Made by a program: the position numbers and the translations under genes. Below the pieces are notes generated by a model. It saw only the letters and a list, made by a program, of their open reading frames with translations, made no database searches and had not been told where the DNA came from. A stretch of 64,000 bases of DNA, from assembly GCA_902702965.1 (NCBI GenBank), contig CACRXP010000431.1, positions 244,020 to 308,019 on the forward strand, read 5' to 3'. This DNA is from Spirometra erinaceieuropaei. Its lineage: Eukaryota > Platyhelminthes > Cestoda > Diphyllobothriidea > Diphyllobothriidae. Positions 48,180-60,940 of this stretch are shown piece by piece (position 1 is the first letter of the stretch; every line of letters starts with the position of its first letter).

Positions 48180-51100
48180 TGACAGATCGACCGTTGCTAC
48201 CGACGATTTCAACTGTGTGCTCAAACACAGGGTGAAGCAGGCACGATAACTTGTGCACGAATTAGCTTATAGTGATAGTGGACTCGCGCAGCATCTACCT
48301 CACCCTCTCCTCCTCCACCCAGACCCGGCGTCAAGACAGAGTCAAGAAGACCGGAGGCGGAGGAGGACGCAGATGGAGGGCACGGCCGAACCCGCGCATT
48401 GACGCTCCACTCCACAACTCCTGGTCCACGCAACATATGACCAGGATTTTAATCAACAGCAAAATGGGCCGTTGGTTGCCGCGTCCTCATGTGCTGTCAC
48501 ACCCGGCTCGGATCCTACGGAGTGGGAGTGCCATAAAGGTCACATTAGGAAAAAGCCATTGCTGCTTGACTCCTAGAGCACTAGGCGGCCGCTCCATACA
48601 AACACACAAGACTGGGCGACTGTGTAGTCCAAGTTATCCCGTAAGTTGGCGACCTTCCAAGCCACGGCTTTGGAGCGGCAGTGGAGGTCCAGGAGGGCGG
48701 TAAGTGTTGATTGTCAGCGTGGGGGGCGAGACAGAAGTAGACAGGGGGGATATCTGGTAATGTTGTCCGGGTGCTATAATTTATACGCAGATGTCCAATG
48801 CTCGGAATGTCCGTTGACATCGTGGGCAGGTCTAGGGCGGTTAGTTATTGGTACTACGTGACGGGGACACTTTCGATTTACGAGTTTCGCGTTTGGTTTT
48901 GGCGGCGGTGATGTGGTTGGTTTAGTCGATCGTTGCGCCTGTTTTTGCGACTCTCCGTCAGGTAGGTCGGTTCTGGGCGACGTCTTTCAAATCAGCCGGG
49001 TCGATTTACAGGCGCCGCAGGGAAGTCTTCATGGCGATCTTGTATGGCGTACTTACCGTCCTTGTCGGCATGATCTCGCGGCGACATCTCTGTAGAAGAG
49101 TCATTTGGGTGACCACTCGTCGTCCATGCGCACCAGTTTGCCGCTCCAGAGTACTTACAACCGTCTCAGGATGGCGTAAAGGCTGAGAATTCCCATCCGC
49201 TCCAGAACACCCGTGTCCATGATCCGGCCCTGCCCCCTCAGCTTCAATATCCGTCGAAGACAGCCGAGGCGGAAAGGATTGGGTCTCCGCGCCCTCTTCT
49301 TCTAGACCGTACAGGTATCCGCTCCATGCAGCAGCGTCGGCAGGATGCCTGCCTTCTACCTCTCCAGCTTGGCATTGAGAGGGAGACCATAACGGTTTCA
49401 AACGGGATTTTGCTGACGGCCGAATTTTTGGTTGTTTTGGGAAATCCGGCGGGCCACTTCATCATCAGTCTTATTGGTGCTGGATAGGGTACTGCTCGGG
49501 TAGAGGAAGTTTTCCACGACTTGCGATTAAACGCCGTTCGCGTCGATTTGGGTGCGATGTACGCGACGTCGCGCTGAGTTCGATGCATGACCACCGCCTT
49601 CTCCCTGTTCATGACTAGGCCGAATTTGTCGCAGGCGGAGACGAAGAGGTCAATGCTCCCTTGCATGTCACCTTCGGGGGTTCTGCTGGGGGCACAGTCG
49701 TCGGCGAAGAGAAGTTCATGGGCGAAAGTTGTGGATACACGTGACTGGGAGTGCATCCGCCGACGGTTGTGGAGGTCGCCGTCCGTCCAGTAGGCGATGC
49801 GGTTCCTAGGGCGTTCGTCACGGTAAGCGTCCATCAGCATGGCAGTGAACATGGGGCTGAACAGGGTAAGTGCGAGGAGACAGCCCTGTTGTACTCCGTT
49901 GGCCACTACGAGTGCCTCTGAAACAACTCCACTGTCCGTGACGCGCGCCATCATATCATCGTGGGGTTAACGCACCACCTGAGTGAATCGTTCGGGACAG
50001 CCGAGTTTCTGCATGATTTTCCACAGTCCTTCGCGATTCCTAATGTCGAAAGCTTTCGTCAGATTCACGAGGGTAGAGTACAGGTGTATCTGCGTCTCCT
50101 GACACTTTTCCTGCAGTTGGGGGGCGGCGAAGATCAAGTTGTTTCCGCAATGACGGCGGAGGCCGCGCTGGCCTACCGGCAGGATCTCTATTCCAGATGG
50201 GTGTTCCGACGGTTGAGAAGAATGCGAGCGAAGACTTTTCCAGCGATGGTTGGTAGGCAAATGTCTCGGTGGTTGTCGCAGAGCTGGCGGTTCCCCTTCT
50301 GCTTGTAAAGGTGGGCGATTTTGACGTCCTTGAAGTCCTGGGGGACTTCTCCTTGACGCCACATCTCCTGCAAGAGCGCCGCCAGATAGTCCATGAGATG
50401 GAGGCCACTATGCGTGTAGATCTCGACAAGGATGCGTCCAATCTGGGTGCTTTCCTACTGGAGAGCTGTTGCACGGTCTGGATTGTTTCGTGGAGTGAAT
50501 GCGAAAGGTCAAGGTCGGCTCTGGTCTCCACTTGATGCAGACGGTGGTGTCGGTGTCGGAAATGGTGGAGGAACGGTTGAGGACGCCTCTAAATTGTCCG
50601 GCCCTTCCTTTAGGAATTTGTGTCTTTTCAGTGAGTAGGGTGGTTCCGTCGGCGCTGAGAAGAGAAGAAGTTCCTTTGACTGGGGAACCGTAGACAGCCT
50701 TGATCGAGGCAAAAAGGCTCTTCCATTCATTAAGGTTCGCGTACCCTTGGACGTCCCCGGCCGTACGAGCCGTCCAAGAGTTCTGCATCTCCGCAGCAGT
50801 TGTTGCAAGAGGCAGAGACTACGGTAGAAGGCTGTTTCGTTGTCGTCGGTAGGGCGGCCGACGTAGGCCTTGTTCATGCAGTTTTCCTCGGCAAGCAGGT
50901 TGCTGATTGCGGTGTTGTTGTCGTCGAACCAGTCCTGGTATTAGCGCCGTGGGCGACCAAGGACAGCCAGAGCCGTCGACTGAATTGTGTCCCGCAGTCG
51001 ACACCATCGGTCCTCCACGGCGGAGTTGACGCCAGTGGCGGCGGCAGCAACTGAAAGGTTGTCTAACCGTTGAACTAGTTCATTGCTGAAATTGAGGTGG

Positions 51101-52120
51101 TGAGAAGACAAAGACAACAAATCAATATCCAACCTACCCGTGATCGCTTACCATGAGTACTCCTGTGAGACTGCAGGCAAATCCTCATAGTGGAGATGTT
51201 GAGGCGATGATCGGTCTGCCCGTCGGCTCCCGGGATCGCCCTTGTCACAAGCACGTTCCGCTGGCCTCGCGTTCGGACGAAAACATGGTCCAGCGGATGC
51301 CACTGGCACGATCGAGGATGCATCCAGGTGGCCTTCTCTCGCATTGGGAGGCGGAAGAAGGTGTCCGTCAGGATGAGACGGCGTTCGCCGCAGGTTTGTA
51401 GGGGGCAGGCCGTTGTCATTGGAGCCGTTGAAACCTTGGGAGAACAGCACTCCACTTCATGCAAATTGGTCTGTGCCGACTCGGACGTTCATGTCACCAA
51501 GGACAATTAACTTATCCGTCCTTGTAGAATTTGTTCTTTGCCGCGACAGGATTGGTCATCCTGAGACAAAGACTCTGACGATGGTGACGAATTTGCCTTT
51601 CGAAGAGGCAGACGGAGGATCATCAGGTGATTGTTGATGTCTTGCGGTAGTTGTCTCACGATGTCATCTCGGATTTCAAGAGCGACGCCAGTGTCCCCTA
51701 GCTCTGTCTCGGGGAGACCGCTTAAGAATAAAATGTAACTGACACCCACCTCCTCCAGTTGGCTTTGTTCGGAGAACCGGGTCTCGCCGAGTGCGACGAT
51801 GCGTCAGTTCCCGAGCGACCAACGCCATCCCCGTTCCGGTCGGTTATTCCTCGGAGTGTCTAAAAGGGAACGAACGTCCAAGGCTGCCAGAGTGAGTAAA
51901 CTCGCCCTATCGGCCTTTGGGTTGGGGAGACGGGGGTATGGCCGTTTTGACCGTATATAAGGCGTCTGCGAGCCACGGTCAGTGCGCAGAAGACGGAATT
52001 TCAGCATTTGTGCGGGGCACCCTTTTAGCCCTGTCCCCCTCGTGGGGGTAAGCAGCGCTGTCCCCAAATAAGGCTGCTGAGTTGTCCCAGACGGCTGCCA
52101 AATGCCACTATGGGCCACGA
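48180..52120 (-). mobile_element. ZF-LINE copy 1, nearly full span but decayed
   Basis: Read right to left: an ORF start region at 52118-51804 (LTLAALDVRSLLDTPRNNRP), an APE-type endonuclease (GVSYILFLSGLPETELGDTG, 51749 onward; [20 protein letters not shown], 51370-51310; DGQTDHRL), and reverse transcriptase pieces at 50880-49244 including [11 protein letters not shown]. The first zinc finger decays at about 48785. A 3' untranslated block follows at 48660-48180, so most fingers are deleted. More than ten frame breaks. This is the only copy retaining the endonuclease N-terminus. Confidence 0.82.
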
Positions 52121-52924
52121 ATTTCTTTAGTGGGAGAGCGACCCCAGTCAGCCTGGGCCGCCTACGTGACGGCTGTCGCTCACGCCGTAGGATTTCTGAG
52201 TATGGAGGAGGGGAACGAGGAAAGGGTGGACAGACGGGAAGCAGAGCTTCCCATCCCCTTCGAAACTAACCGGTTGCTGAAAAATAAACGGCTAGCAGAA
52301 AGACTCAACAGAATGGCATTTCGCTTGCAGCAAGGGCAAACATAAACATGCAGACAAAGGCGAGCAAACAAGAACAAGCAAAAAGCCAAGTCAACAGGGT
52401 GATATTCGGCTTAGCCGGGGGTCCACGTCCCTTGTGGTCTCCTGTAGGGTTTCAGACGAAGCTTTATCTCGGAGGTGGCGATGAGATTATCAGTGGGACA
52501 TTCGACCATGGGGTAGGAGAGTAGAGAAGGAGATGAAGACAGGGGACAGGGGAGAAGGGCGGAGAATAGGTGCGGTCTTCCAGCGACTGGGTCAGCAGCT
52601 TGCTGAGTGCTTGTGGCCTCTCGCGGGGTTGCAGATGGAGCCTCATATCGGAGATTCCGAGGCGGTGATCCCTCTGGTAATTGCTGGTGGGACTGGAGCC
52701 TAGCTATCATGTGTGGAGATGCACACACGGATAGCTTTGCCTGGATTAGCCTGCTGATCGAGCCGGTTACCGGGGTGGGGCAGCTAGGCGGAGCCTAGCT
52801 TTGGGGAGCATCATGAGAGAGTTGTATGCCGGTTAGTGGACACGAGGCGTAGTCTACACGCGCAAGCAAGCGTGCGGTTTACTACGGCCATCACGTGGAT
52901 CCACAGTTGGACACCCATACACCC
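52121..52924 (-). repeat. ZF-LINE 5' flank and small endonuclease fragments
   Basis: Blocks at about 52405-52490 (GGTCTCCTGTAGGGTTTCAG) and 52605-52690 (GGAGATTCCGAGGCGGTGAT) resemble the endonuclease/RT boundary of copy A near 57630-57700. The rest has no recognisable gene. Confidence 0.45.
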
Positions 52925-53345
52925 CAAACACACAAAAGCTCAACTGTCGCCGTTGACGATGTCCACCATGTGCTCCATAGCAAGATGGCGCAGGCACGGT
53001 GACTTGGGCGTAGTTAAGTTTATGGCGAATGTGGACTTGCGCCGCATGTACCACACTCTCCCATCCTGCCCCACCTGGACCCGGTGTCAAGACAGAGTCA
53101 AGAAGACTGGGGGCGGGGAGGACGCAGGTGGATGGCAGGGTCGAGCCCGCACCATGGAGCTCCAATTACACCCCCCACTCCACACAGCAAAGGACCAGGA
53201 TTTTGACCAACAATAACAATAGGGGTCGGCAGGGGTCCCGATGAGCGCCACCGCACACCGATATGTTGTCATTTGTTATGGTACGCATTCTGATAACGCC
53301 TGACAGAATCCGATGTGACCCCCGTCTTTGTCCAGCACGTCTAAA
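52925..53345 (-). repeat. ZF-LINE 3' end, 5'-truncated copy
   Basis: GACGATGTCCACCATGTGCT, GGACTTGCGCCGCATGTACC and GTGTCAAGACAGAGTCAAGA match the 3' region of copies A and B in the same orientation. CACAC-rich sequence lies at its left (3') edge. Confidence 0.7.
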
Positions 53346-53354
53346 ACGTGGCNA

Positions 53355-56300
53355 GTTCGACCGTCGACTTCGACGATGTCCACCGTGTGCCCCACAGCTG
53401 CAGCAGCGGCGAGAGCAGGGACGGTGACTTGCGCAGGGGTTTATAGTGCGGGTAGACTTGCGCTGCATCTGCCTCCACTCTCTCCTCCTCCCCCGCCTGG
53501 GCCCGGTGTCAAGACAGAGTCAAGAAGACCGGAGACGAGGAAGGCCGCAGGTGGACGGCTCGGACGGATCCTCACCTTGACGTTCCACCACACTCCCTGG
53601 TCCACACAACAATAACCAGGATTTCAACCGACACAACAGAGATTTGGAGGCTGGCACGGCCGAAGCCGCACCTGGGCGTACCGCCAACGCCTGGCTCGGA
53701 TCCCACACTGTGGTGGAAATGCCATAAAGGCCACATTAAAAAGGAGCCATTGCAGCCTGACTCTCAGACCGCCTCCCGTTAAGGAGGAGGTCCAAGGTAC
53801 CCCGTCAGTTGGCAACCTTCCAAACCACGGCTTTTAGCGCACCGTGATAGCTTCAAGCGCGTCAGATTGTTTATAGTGAGGAGAAAGTGCGCTGAGTCGT
53901 CGACCTTACTCTCCCTTCCCATTCCCACACCCCAGCCGCTGTCCGAGCCGGTCAGCAGACTGGAGTGGGGAATGGGCGCGGTGGCTGACATGGTCGACTG
54001 ACCATGCCTGCGCGCGCCACAGCCCGACCTGGCCCCCCATACACACACAAACACCAGGATTTCACACAACGGGGGTTCAACGGCGTGTCTCCCACTTGCG
54101 TGAGAGGGCCGTGGAAGGTGCTGCTTCAGTCCGTCCCCAGCCCACCAGTCCGCCACTACACACAACACACACACACACAACGTGACGAACTGCGTGAACC
54201 GAGAGCGGGCCTCAATCAGCAACCTTCCTATCCACGACGCTTGACGTGTCGGGATAGTCTCGGACACAAGTCACCCGTGCAGCCGAAGCCGCATGGGGAC
54301 CGAGTCGAGATGCACACTTCCCACTTGCGTGGGAGGCGGCAGTTGAGTGCATGAGGTGGGTGAGGGTTGATGTCTGGTGGGGTGATGGTGGTGGTGGAGA
54401 AGGTAGGGAGTGAGTGAATCTGTGGTGTGACCGGCGGTTGTCTACCGCAGGTCGTCGTGGATGCGCATGTGGCCGAATAGACCCATGCGATGCGTGAAGG
54501 TGCGAGGGCAGTGTGGGCAGTGGAGGCGAGTGCGGTGGGTGTAGGTTGGTGCTCCAGGCACTGGTTCGCCAGTCTCTGTGCGATGGATTCGCAAGTGACC
54601 GACCAGGCCGATGTGTGAGGTGAAGGTGCGTGGACAATGTGGGCATGAGAGGTTGGCGGTGTCGGTGTCAGCTGTAGAGGAAGCAGTGATGATGGTGGTG
54701 GTGGCGGTGGTCGGCGCGTGTGACGGAGGAGCGAGGATGGGTCTGGGCGTGGTGGATGTGTTGGATGTCGTGGCTGTATCGGAATTGTGGTCAATTCCGC
54801 TCTCGTGGATGCGCACGTGGCCGAATAGACCCATGCGATGAGTGAAGGTGCGAGGGCATTGTGGGCAGTGGAGGCGAGTGCGGTGAGTGTAGGTTGGTGC
54901 TCCAGACACTGGTTCGCCAGTCTCTGTACGATGGATTCGCAAGTGACCGACCAGGCCGATGCGTGAAGGGAAGGTGCGATCGCAGTGAGGGCAGATGTAG
55001 TCCTGATCCTCATCACTGGAATCGGGAGGGGTGGGGGTGGTTGTGGTTGTTGTGTCGTGGTTAACGATGTGTGAGACGGCAGCCTGAACGGCCTCCGCTG
55101 GGGCAGTGGAGGAGAAGGAGGAGGATGGGAGTGGTGGTGCAGAAGGAGTGTCAGAGTTAGTTGGCGGCAGAGAGGGCGAGGAAGAGGCGGGCGGGGGGAC
55201 GATGGCTGGAGCAGTTCGAGAGGTGCAGTTGGTTCGAAGATGTCCGACAAGTCCGATTCGTGCCCGGAATGTCCGTTGACATCGAGGACACGTAGGGAGC
55301 GGTTGTGCGGCGGCGTTGCGTATTGGGCGAAGTTGTGATTTGCGGGCTTCGCGTTTCGCTTTGGCGGCGGCGATGCGGTTGGCTTCATAGATAGCAGCGC
55401 CCGTCTTCACTGTTCTCCTCTATGTCGGACGATCGCGGGCGAGCTCTTCCCAGTTGGTCGGGTTGATTTGCAGGCGCTTCAGGGAGGTCTTCAGAGTATC
55501 CTTGTAACGGCGAATTCGGCCTCCTTGACGACGAGAACCCGTCGCGACGTCTCCGTAGAAGAGTCGTTTGGGTAGTCGCTCGTCGTCCATGCGCACCAGG
55601 TGGCCGCTCCAGCGCAGCTGAATTTGTCTCAACATGGAGTAGGTGCTCAGAATTCCCGTCCGTTCCAGCACTTCGGTGTCGGGGATGCGGTCCTGCCAGT
55701 TCAGCCTCAGGATGCGGCGGAGACAGCTGAGGTGGAAGTGGTTTAGTCGACGTGCCTGCCCCGTGTACACCGTCCAGGTCTCCGCTCCGTACAGTAGCGT
55801 CGGCAGGATGACGGCCTTGTACATCTTCAGCTTTGTGCTCAGTTGGAGACCATGACGATTCCAAACTGTGCTTTGGAGACGTCCAAAGGCTTGACTGGCT
55901 TTCGAGATCCTGTTGGCGACTTCGCCGTCGATCTTGGTGTTGCGGGAGAGCGTGCTGCCCAGGTACGAGAAGTTCTCTACCACTTGCAGTTGAGTCCCAT
56001 TCACGTTGATTTGCGGCGCGTTGGGGGCTGTGGCTGAGTTAGGAGGCGGCTGATGCATCACCACCGTTTTCTGCGTGTTAATGACCAGCCCAAAGTTCTC
56101 GCAGGCGGCGGAGAATAGGTCCACGCTCCGTTGCATCTCCTCTTCCGAGGTGGTGTTCAGGGCGCAGTCGTCGGCGAAGAGGAGTTCGTGCACGGTGGCT
56201 GTGGATACACGCGATTGGAAGTTCATGCGCCGGTGATTCAGGAGATGACCGTCCGTTCTGTAGGCGATGCGTATTCCAGGGCGTTCGTCGCGGTAGGCGT

Positions 56301-57850
56301 CCATCAGCATGGAAGAGAACATGAGACTGAAGAGGGTAGGCGCCAGCACACAGCCCTGTTTCACTCTGTTGGTCACTGCGAATGCTTCTGAGACAACTCC
56401 GTTGTCCGTGACTCGCGCCATCATACCGTCGTGCAGCTGACGCACCATCTGAGTGAATCGCTCCGGACAGCCGAATTTCTGCATGATCTTCCACAGTCCT
56501 TCACGATTCACCGTGTCGAAGGCTTTCGTCAGGTCCACGAAGGTAGAGTACAGGTGGGTCCGCATCTCCTGGCACTTCTCCTGAAGTTGGCGGGCTGCGA
56601 AGATCATATCCGTGGTCCCACGATGACGACGGAAGCCGCATTGGCTTTCCGGCAGAAGGCCCTGTTCCAGATGGTTGTTGAGGCGGTTGAGCAGGATGCG
56701 AGCGAAGATCTTCCCGCCGATGTTCAGCAGGGAGATGCCGCGGTGATTGTCGCAGACTTGGCGATTCCCTTTGCGCTTGTAGAGATGCACGATGGTTGCG
56801 TCTTTGAAATCTTGCGGGACTTCACCTTGACGCCACATCTCTTGGAAGAGCGCAGTCAGGTGATCCATCAGTAGGGGACCTCCGTGATTGTAGACCTCAG
56901 CAGGGATTGCGTCCGATCCGGGTGCTTTCCCGCTAGAGAGCTGCTGCACGGCCCTGATGGTTTCCTGGAGAGATGGCGGGAGGTCGAGGTCCGCGTTGGT
57001 TGTCACTTGCGGCAAGCGGGCGATGGCGGCGTCGGAGATGAAGGAAGGGTGGTTGAGGACGCCTCGAAAATGCTCGGCCCATCGCTGTAGGATTCGCGTC
57101 TTCTCAGTCAGGAGAGTGCTGCCGTCGGCGCTGAGGAGAGGAGCAGTGCCCTTCGTCGGCGGACCGTAGACAGCTTTGATCGCAGAGAAGAAGTTCTTCC
57201 ATTCGTTGCGGTCCGCGTACCCTTGGATCTCCTCAGCTTTGCGAGCAGTCCAGGCGTCCTGCATCTCGCGCAGTCGTTGCTGAAGTTGGTGGCGACTGCG
57301 GTAGAAGGCAGCTTTGGTGGCATCAGTGGGGTGATCTACGTAGGCTTTGTGTAGGCGGTTCTTCTCAGCAAGCAGATTGCTGATGGCGGCGTCGTTGTCG
57401 TCGAACCAGTCCTGGTGTTGGCGGGGAGCGCGACCGAGGACGGCGAGCACCGCCGACTGCACCGTGTCTCGCAGTTGACACCAGCGGTTCTCCACGGAGG
57501 CGTTCTCGGCAGCGGCGGCGGCGTCCTTGGCGGCGGCAGCGATAGGAAGGTTGTCTAGCCGTTGAGCTAGCTCATTGCTGAAATGGAGACGGTGAGCAGG
57601 CAAAGACAACAAAGCAACATTCAGCTTACCTGGGGGTCGCTTACCTTGTGGTCTCCTGCGAGGCTGTAGGCGAATACGCATCTTCGAAATGACGAGGCGA
57701 TGGTCGGTCCACCCGTCAGCACCCGCGATCGCCTTCGTCATCAGCACGTCCCGCTGATCTCGCCTCCGAACGAGGACATAGTCCAGCAGGTGCCACTGAC
57801 GCGACCGAGGATGCCTCCAGGTGGCCTTCTCTCGCTCCGGCAGACAGACA

Positions 57851-57851
<1 letters not shown>
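53355..57851 (-). mobile_element. ZF-LINE copy A, best preserved
   Basis: Non-LTR retrotransposon with truncated endonuclease, complete reverse transcriptase and a C-terminal zinc-finger array (coding part 57851-54442), then about 1.1 kb of 3' untranslated sequence down to 53355. Its 5' end is cut inside the endonuclease and abuts the (AC)n tail of copy B. The 3' block is the same roughly 1 kb unit found at 57903-58900 and in dispersed fragments elsewhere. Confidence 0.88.
54442..57851 (-). pseudogene. ZF-LINE polyprotein: RT plus five C2H2 fingers, one nonsense codon
   Basis: One continuous frame. The endonuclease end ([28 protein letters not shown]) is followed by the reverse transcriptase with [15 protein letters not shown] (motif A), a [12 protein letters not shown] block and [11 protein letters not shown] (catalytic FADD, about 390 codons from the N-terminus of the RT-linker part). 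The thumb is [16 protein letters not shown] and [13 protein letters not shown]. An in-frame TAG at 55422-55420 follows RDRPT, probably from TGG; the frame then continues through RRTVKTGAAIYEANR into five fingers. Fingers: CPRCQRTFRARIGLVGHL (ends in Cys, C2HC), CPHCDRTFPSRIGLVGHL, CPQCPRTFTHRMGLFGHV, CPHCPRTFTSHIGLVGHL and CPHCPRTFTHRMGLFGHM, ending IHDDLR. Fingers 2-3 and 4-5 look like a duplicated pair. The upstream poly(CV) residues in the raw ORF are microsatellite read-through. Confidence 0.88.

Positions 57852-57901
<50 letters not shown>
57852..57901. repeat. (AC)n microsatellite
   Basis: About 25 perfect CA units, preceded by ACAG units from about 57841. It lies exactly between the 3' end of ZF-LINE copy B and the truncated 5' end of copy A, so on the - strand it reads as a (TG)n tail on copy B. 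Confidence 0.95.
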
Positions 57902-57902
<1 letters not shown>

Positions 57903-57903
<1 letters not shown>

Positions 57904-59036
57904 TAGTTCGACCACCGATTTCGATAATGTCCATCGTGTGCCCCACAGCTGCAGCAGCGGTGGGAGCAGGGACGGTGACTTGCGCAGGGGTTTATAATGC
58001 CAGTAGACTTGCGCTGCATCTACCTACACTCTCTCCTCCTCCTCCGCCTGAGTCCGGTGTCAAGGCAGAGTCAAGAAGACCGGAGTCGAGGGAGGCCGCA
58101 AGTGGATGGCTCGGACGGATCCTCACCTTGGCGCTCCACTCCGCACCCCCTGGTCCACACAACAATTTCCAATATTTTCAAAAACACAACAGAGATTGGA
58201 GGCTGGTACGGCCGAAACAGCCGAAACTAGGCATGCCGCCAACGCCTGGCTCGGATCCCACACTGTGGTGTAAGTTCCATAAAGGCCACATTAAGAAGGA
58301 GCCATTGCAGTATGACTCTCAGACCACCAACAGTCAAGGCGGAGGTCCAAGGTACCCCGTCAGTCGGCAACCTTCCAAGCCACGGCTTTTAGCGCACCGT
58401 GATAGCTTCACGCGCGTCGGATTGTTTATAGTGAGGAGAAAGTGCGCTGAGTCGTCGACCTCACTCTCCTTTCCCACGCCCACACTCCATCAGCTTTCCG
58501 AGCCAGTCAGCAGACTGCAGTGAAGAATGGGCGCGGTGGTTGACACGGTCGACTCACCATGCCTGCGTGCGCCACGGCACGACCTCTCCCCCCAGACACA
58601 CACACCAGGATTTCACACAACGGGGGTTGAGCGGCGTGTCTCTCACTTGCGTGAGAGGGCCGTGGAAGGTGCTGTTTCATCCCGTCCCCAGCCTACCAGT
58701 CCGCCACTCCACACAACACACACACACACACAACGCGACGAACTGCGTGGACCGAGTGGGGACGTCAATCAGCAACCTTCCTATCCACTACGCTTGACGT
58801 GTCGAGATAGTCTCAGACTCAAGTCACCCGTGCAGCCGAAGCCGCATGGGGACCGAGTCGAGATGTACACTTCCCACTTGTATGGGTGGTGGCAGTTGGG
58901 CACTTGCGGTGGGTGAGTGTTGATGTCTGGTGGGGTGGTGGGTGGAGGAGGAGGAGGAGGCAGGGCGGGAGGGTGTTGTGGTGTGGTGTAGCCGGCAGTT
59001 GTCTACCGCAGGTCGTCGTGAATGCGCATGTGGCCG
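57903..59036 (-). mobile_element. ZF-LINE copy B, 3' half
   Basis: The 3' untranslated unit of copy B, closely similar to 53355-54440, ending at about 58990-59036 in the last zinc-finger codons (complement of CTACCGCAGGTCGTCGTGAA). It is interrupted there by the second Penelope-like element and continues at 61027. Confidence 0.82.
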
Positions 59037-59043
59037 ACAAAGT

Positions 59044-60867
59044 CCTGGTCATCGTGCCAGCGGACAAAGGACGCGCCACAGTTGTACTGGACAGGACAGA
59101 CTACCTTCAAAATCCAAAGGTTTACTGGAGGACCGACAGTTCTATGTCCCATGTGCAACGAACCCTTTAAAGGCGCTGACACGCGAAATTAATGCTACGT
59201 TGTTGGCCTTGGAGATCTCAGGTGCAATAACACCGACCGACAGACGCATGGCGAGACCCCAAGATACGGTTTTGGCCCGATTCTATGGCCTCCCTAAGGT
59301 GCACAAAGACTGCGCTCCTCTCCGACCCATCGTGTCGCTCAAAGGGACTCCAACGTACGGACTGGCGAAGTGGCTGTTCCGGCGTCTCAAGTTCCTGACC
59401 GCTGAGTCAGACACCACGGTCTCTTCGTCAGCACAATTCCTGGAGAAACTCAAAGGGGTAAGCATCCATCCAAATGAGGTCATGGTATCTTTTGATGTTA
59501 CATCCCTTTTTACTTCTATTCCCCAGGACCTGGCGATCGAGACAATTGAACTGCTACTACAAAGCAAATACGATGAAACGGAGAACCGTCTTGGACACGC
59601 CTAAATCCTTCAGCTCCTGAAGCTCTGTCTCAGGACGTACTTCACGTTCGACGGGACAATCTACGAACAGGTGAAGGGCACACCAATGGGTTCGCCGATT
59701 TCGGGATTCATCGCCGAGGCGGTCCTGCAACGGTTAGAGTCGCTGGTCTTCCAACACCACAGACCGAAATTCTGGGCCCGGTATGTGGATGATACCTTCG
59801 TCGTCAACGAACGGAATCAGGTGTTGACATTCCAAGAACATCTCAACGCCGTCTTCCCGGACATTCAATTTACGATGGAGGAGGAAGAGAACAACCAGCT
59901 GGCCTTCCTGGATCTCCTCGTATGCCGCAAGGATTGTGGTGGACTAAAGACCAAAGTGTTCAGGAAAGCGACAAATACGATGCAAGTACTGAACTTCAAC
60001 AGTAACCACCCAATCAGCCACAAACGCAGTTGTGTAAGGACGCTCTATCGGCGTGTCGAAACGCACTGCAGTGAACCGGAAGACAAAATTGCTGAACTAC
60101 AATACCTCCGACGGGTCTTCAAAGCCAATGGCTACCCGCGCAACTTCGTCGACCGGTGCATACGCAAAAGGGACGAAAGGCCTAACCGCACGGACACCAA
60201 GTCTTGGCGGGCACTTCCGTATGTCAAGAACGTTTCGGAAGCTGTCGGCCGCCTTCTCGCACCACTTGGGGTTGGAGCGGCACACAGACCAGAGGCAACC
60301 ATCAGGCGTCTGATCATGAAACCGAAAGACCCACTGCCACGGCTAAAAACGTCTGGAGTCGTTGATCGGATCTGGTGCAGTTGCGGACAAAGCAACTACG
60401 TCGGAGAAACCGGAAGACAGCTCCGAACGAGAATGGCCGAACACGCGGCAGCGGTGCGCAGAAATGACGCCAGCTCTCAAGTTGCGGCTCATTCGAAGAG
60501 ACCCGGCCACACATTTAAATTCGATGAGGCCGAAATTCTCGCAAGAGTTGACAACCGAGTGAGCCGGGAGCTATTGGAATCATGGTTTACTGGCCCCCAG
60601 TCCATCAACATGTGCAATGATCTTCCCATTCATTACAGCGTGCTGAGACTTCCTCTAGGCGGAGTAATTGGCCACGCGGGGAGCGCACTGGTAAACACTC
60701 TTCCCAACACCCGGGTCAACGCATCAGATGGTCGAGCAATCATCACGCCAACATCCAACGCACGTGATGAAATTGCGGCAATTATCGACTCGAATGTCGG
60801 CCATCAAGCAATGATCACCCCAAGTGTGACAATCCCGGATGAAGGGGGAAGCCGTGAACGTTCATAG
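59044..60867 (+). pseudogene. Penelope-like RT with GIY-YIG domain, two lesions
   Basis: The frame opens truncated at VLVIVPADKGRATVVLDRTD. A one-base deletion near 59107 shifts the frame. It runs on through RFYGLPKVHKDCAPLRPIVS, MVSFDVTSLFTSIPQDL and a TAA at 59602-59604 (just after ENRLGHA), then YEQVKGTPMGSPISGFIAE and FWARYVDDTFVV, with catalytic YVDD intact. The C-terminal endonuclease has WCSCGQSNYVGETGRQLRTR and ends with LLESWFTGPQSINMCNDLP, then about 80 further residues. With just one frameshift and one stop it is much younger than the first Penelope copy. Confidence 0.88.
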
Positions 60868-60940
60868 GCAGGCGGTAGCATGGCTGCTGCATCCTATAAA
60901 TACCGCAGCCCCTTGTGCAACAACCACCCGTTTCTGCTCT

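Noticed and set aside
54228..55388. 386-codon ORF on the - strand
   Set aside because: Alternative frame of the ZF-LINE zinc-finger region; Pro/His/Ser-rich shadow of the real finger frame.
54442..55410. Host zinc-finger transcription factor gene
   Set aside because: In the same frame as the reverse transcriptase with only one stop codon between, and repeated in other LINE copies.
57843..57915. N-terminal Cys-Val repeat domain of the long - strand ORF
   Set aside because: Translation of the (AC)n microsatellite; the real element sequence starts after it.
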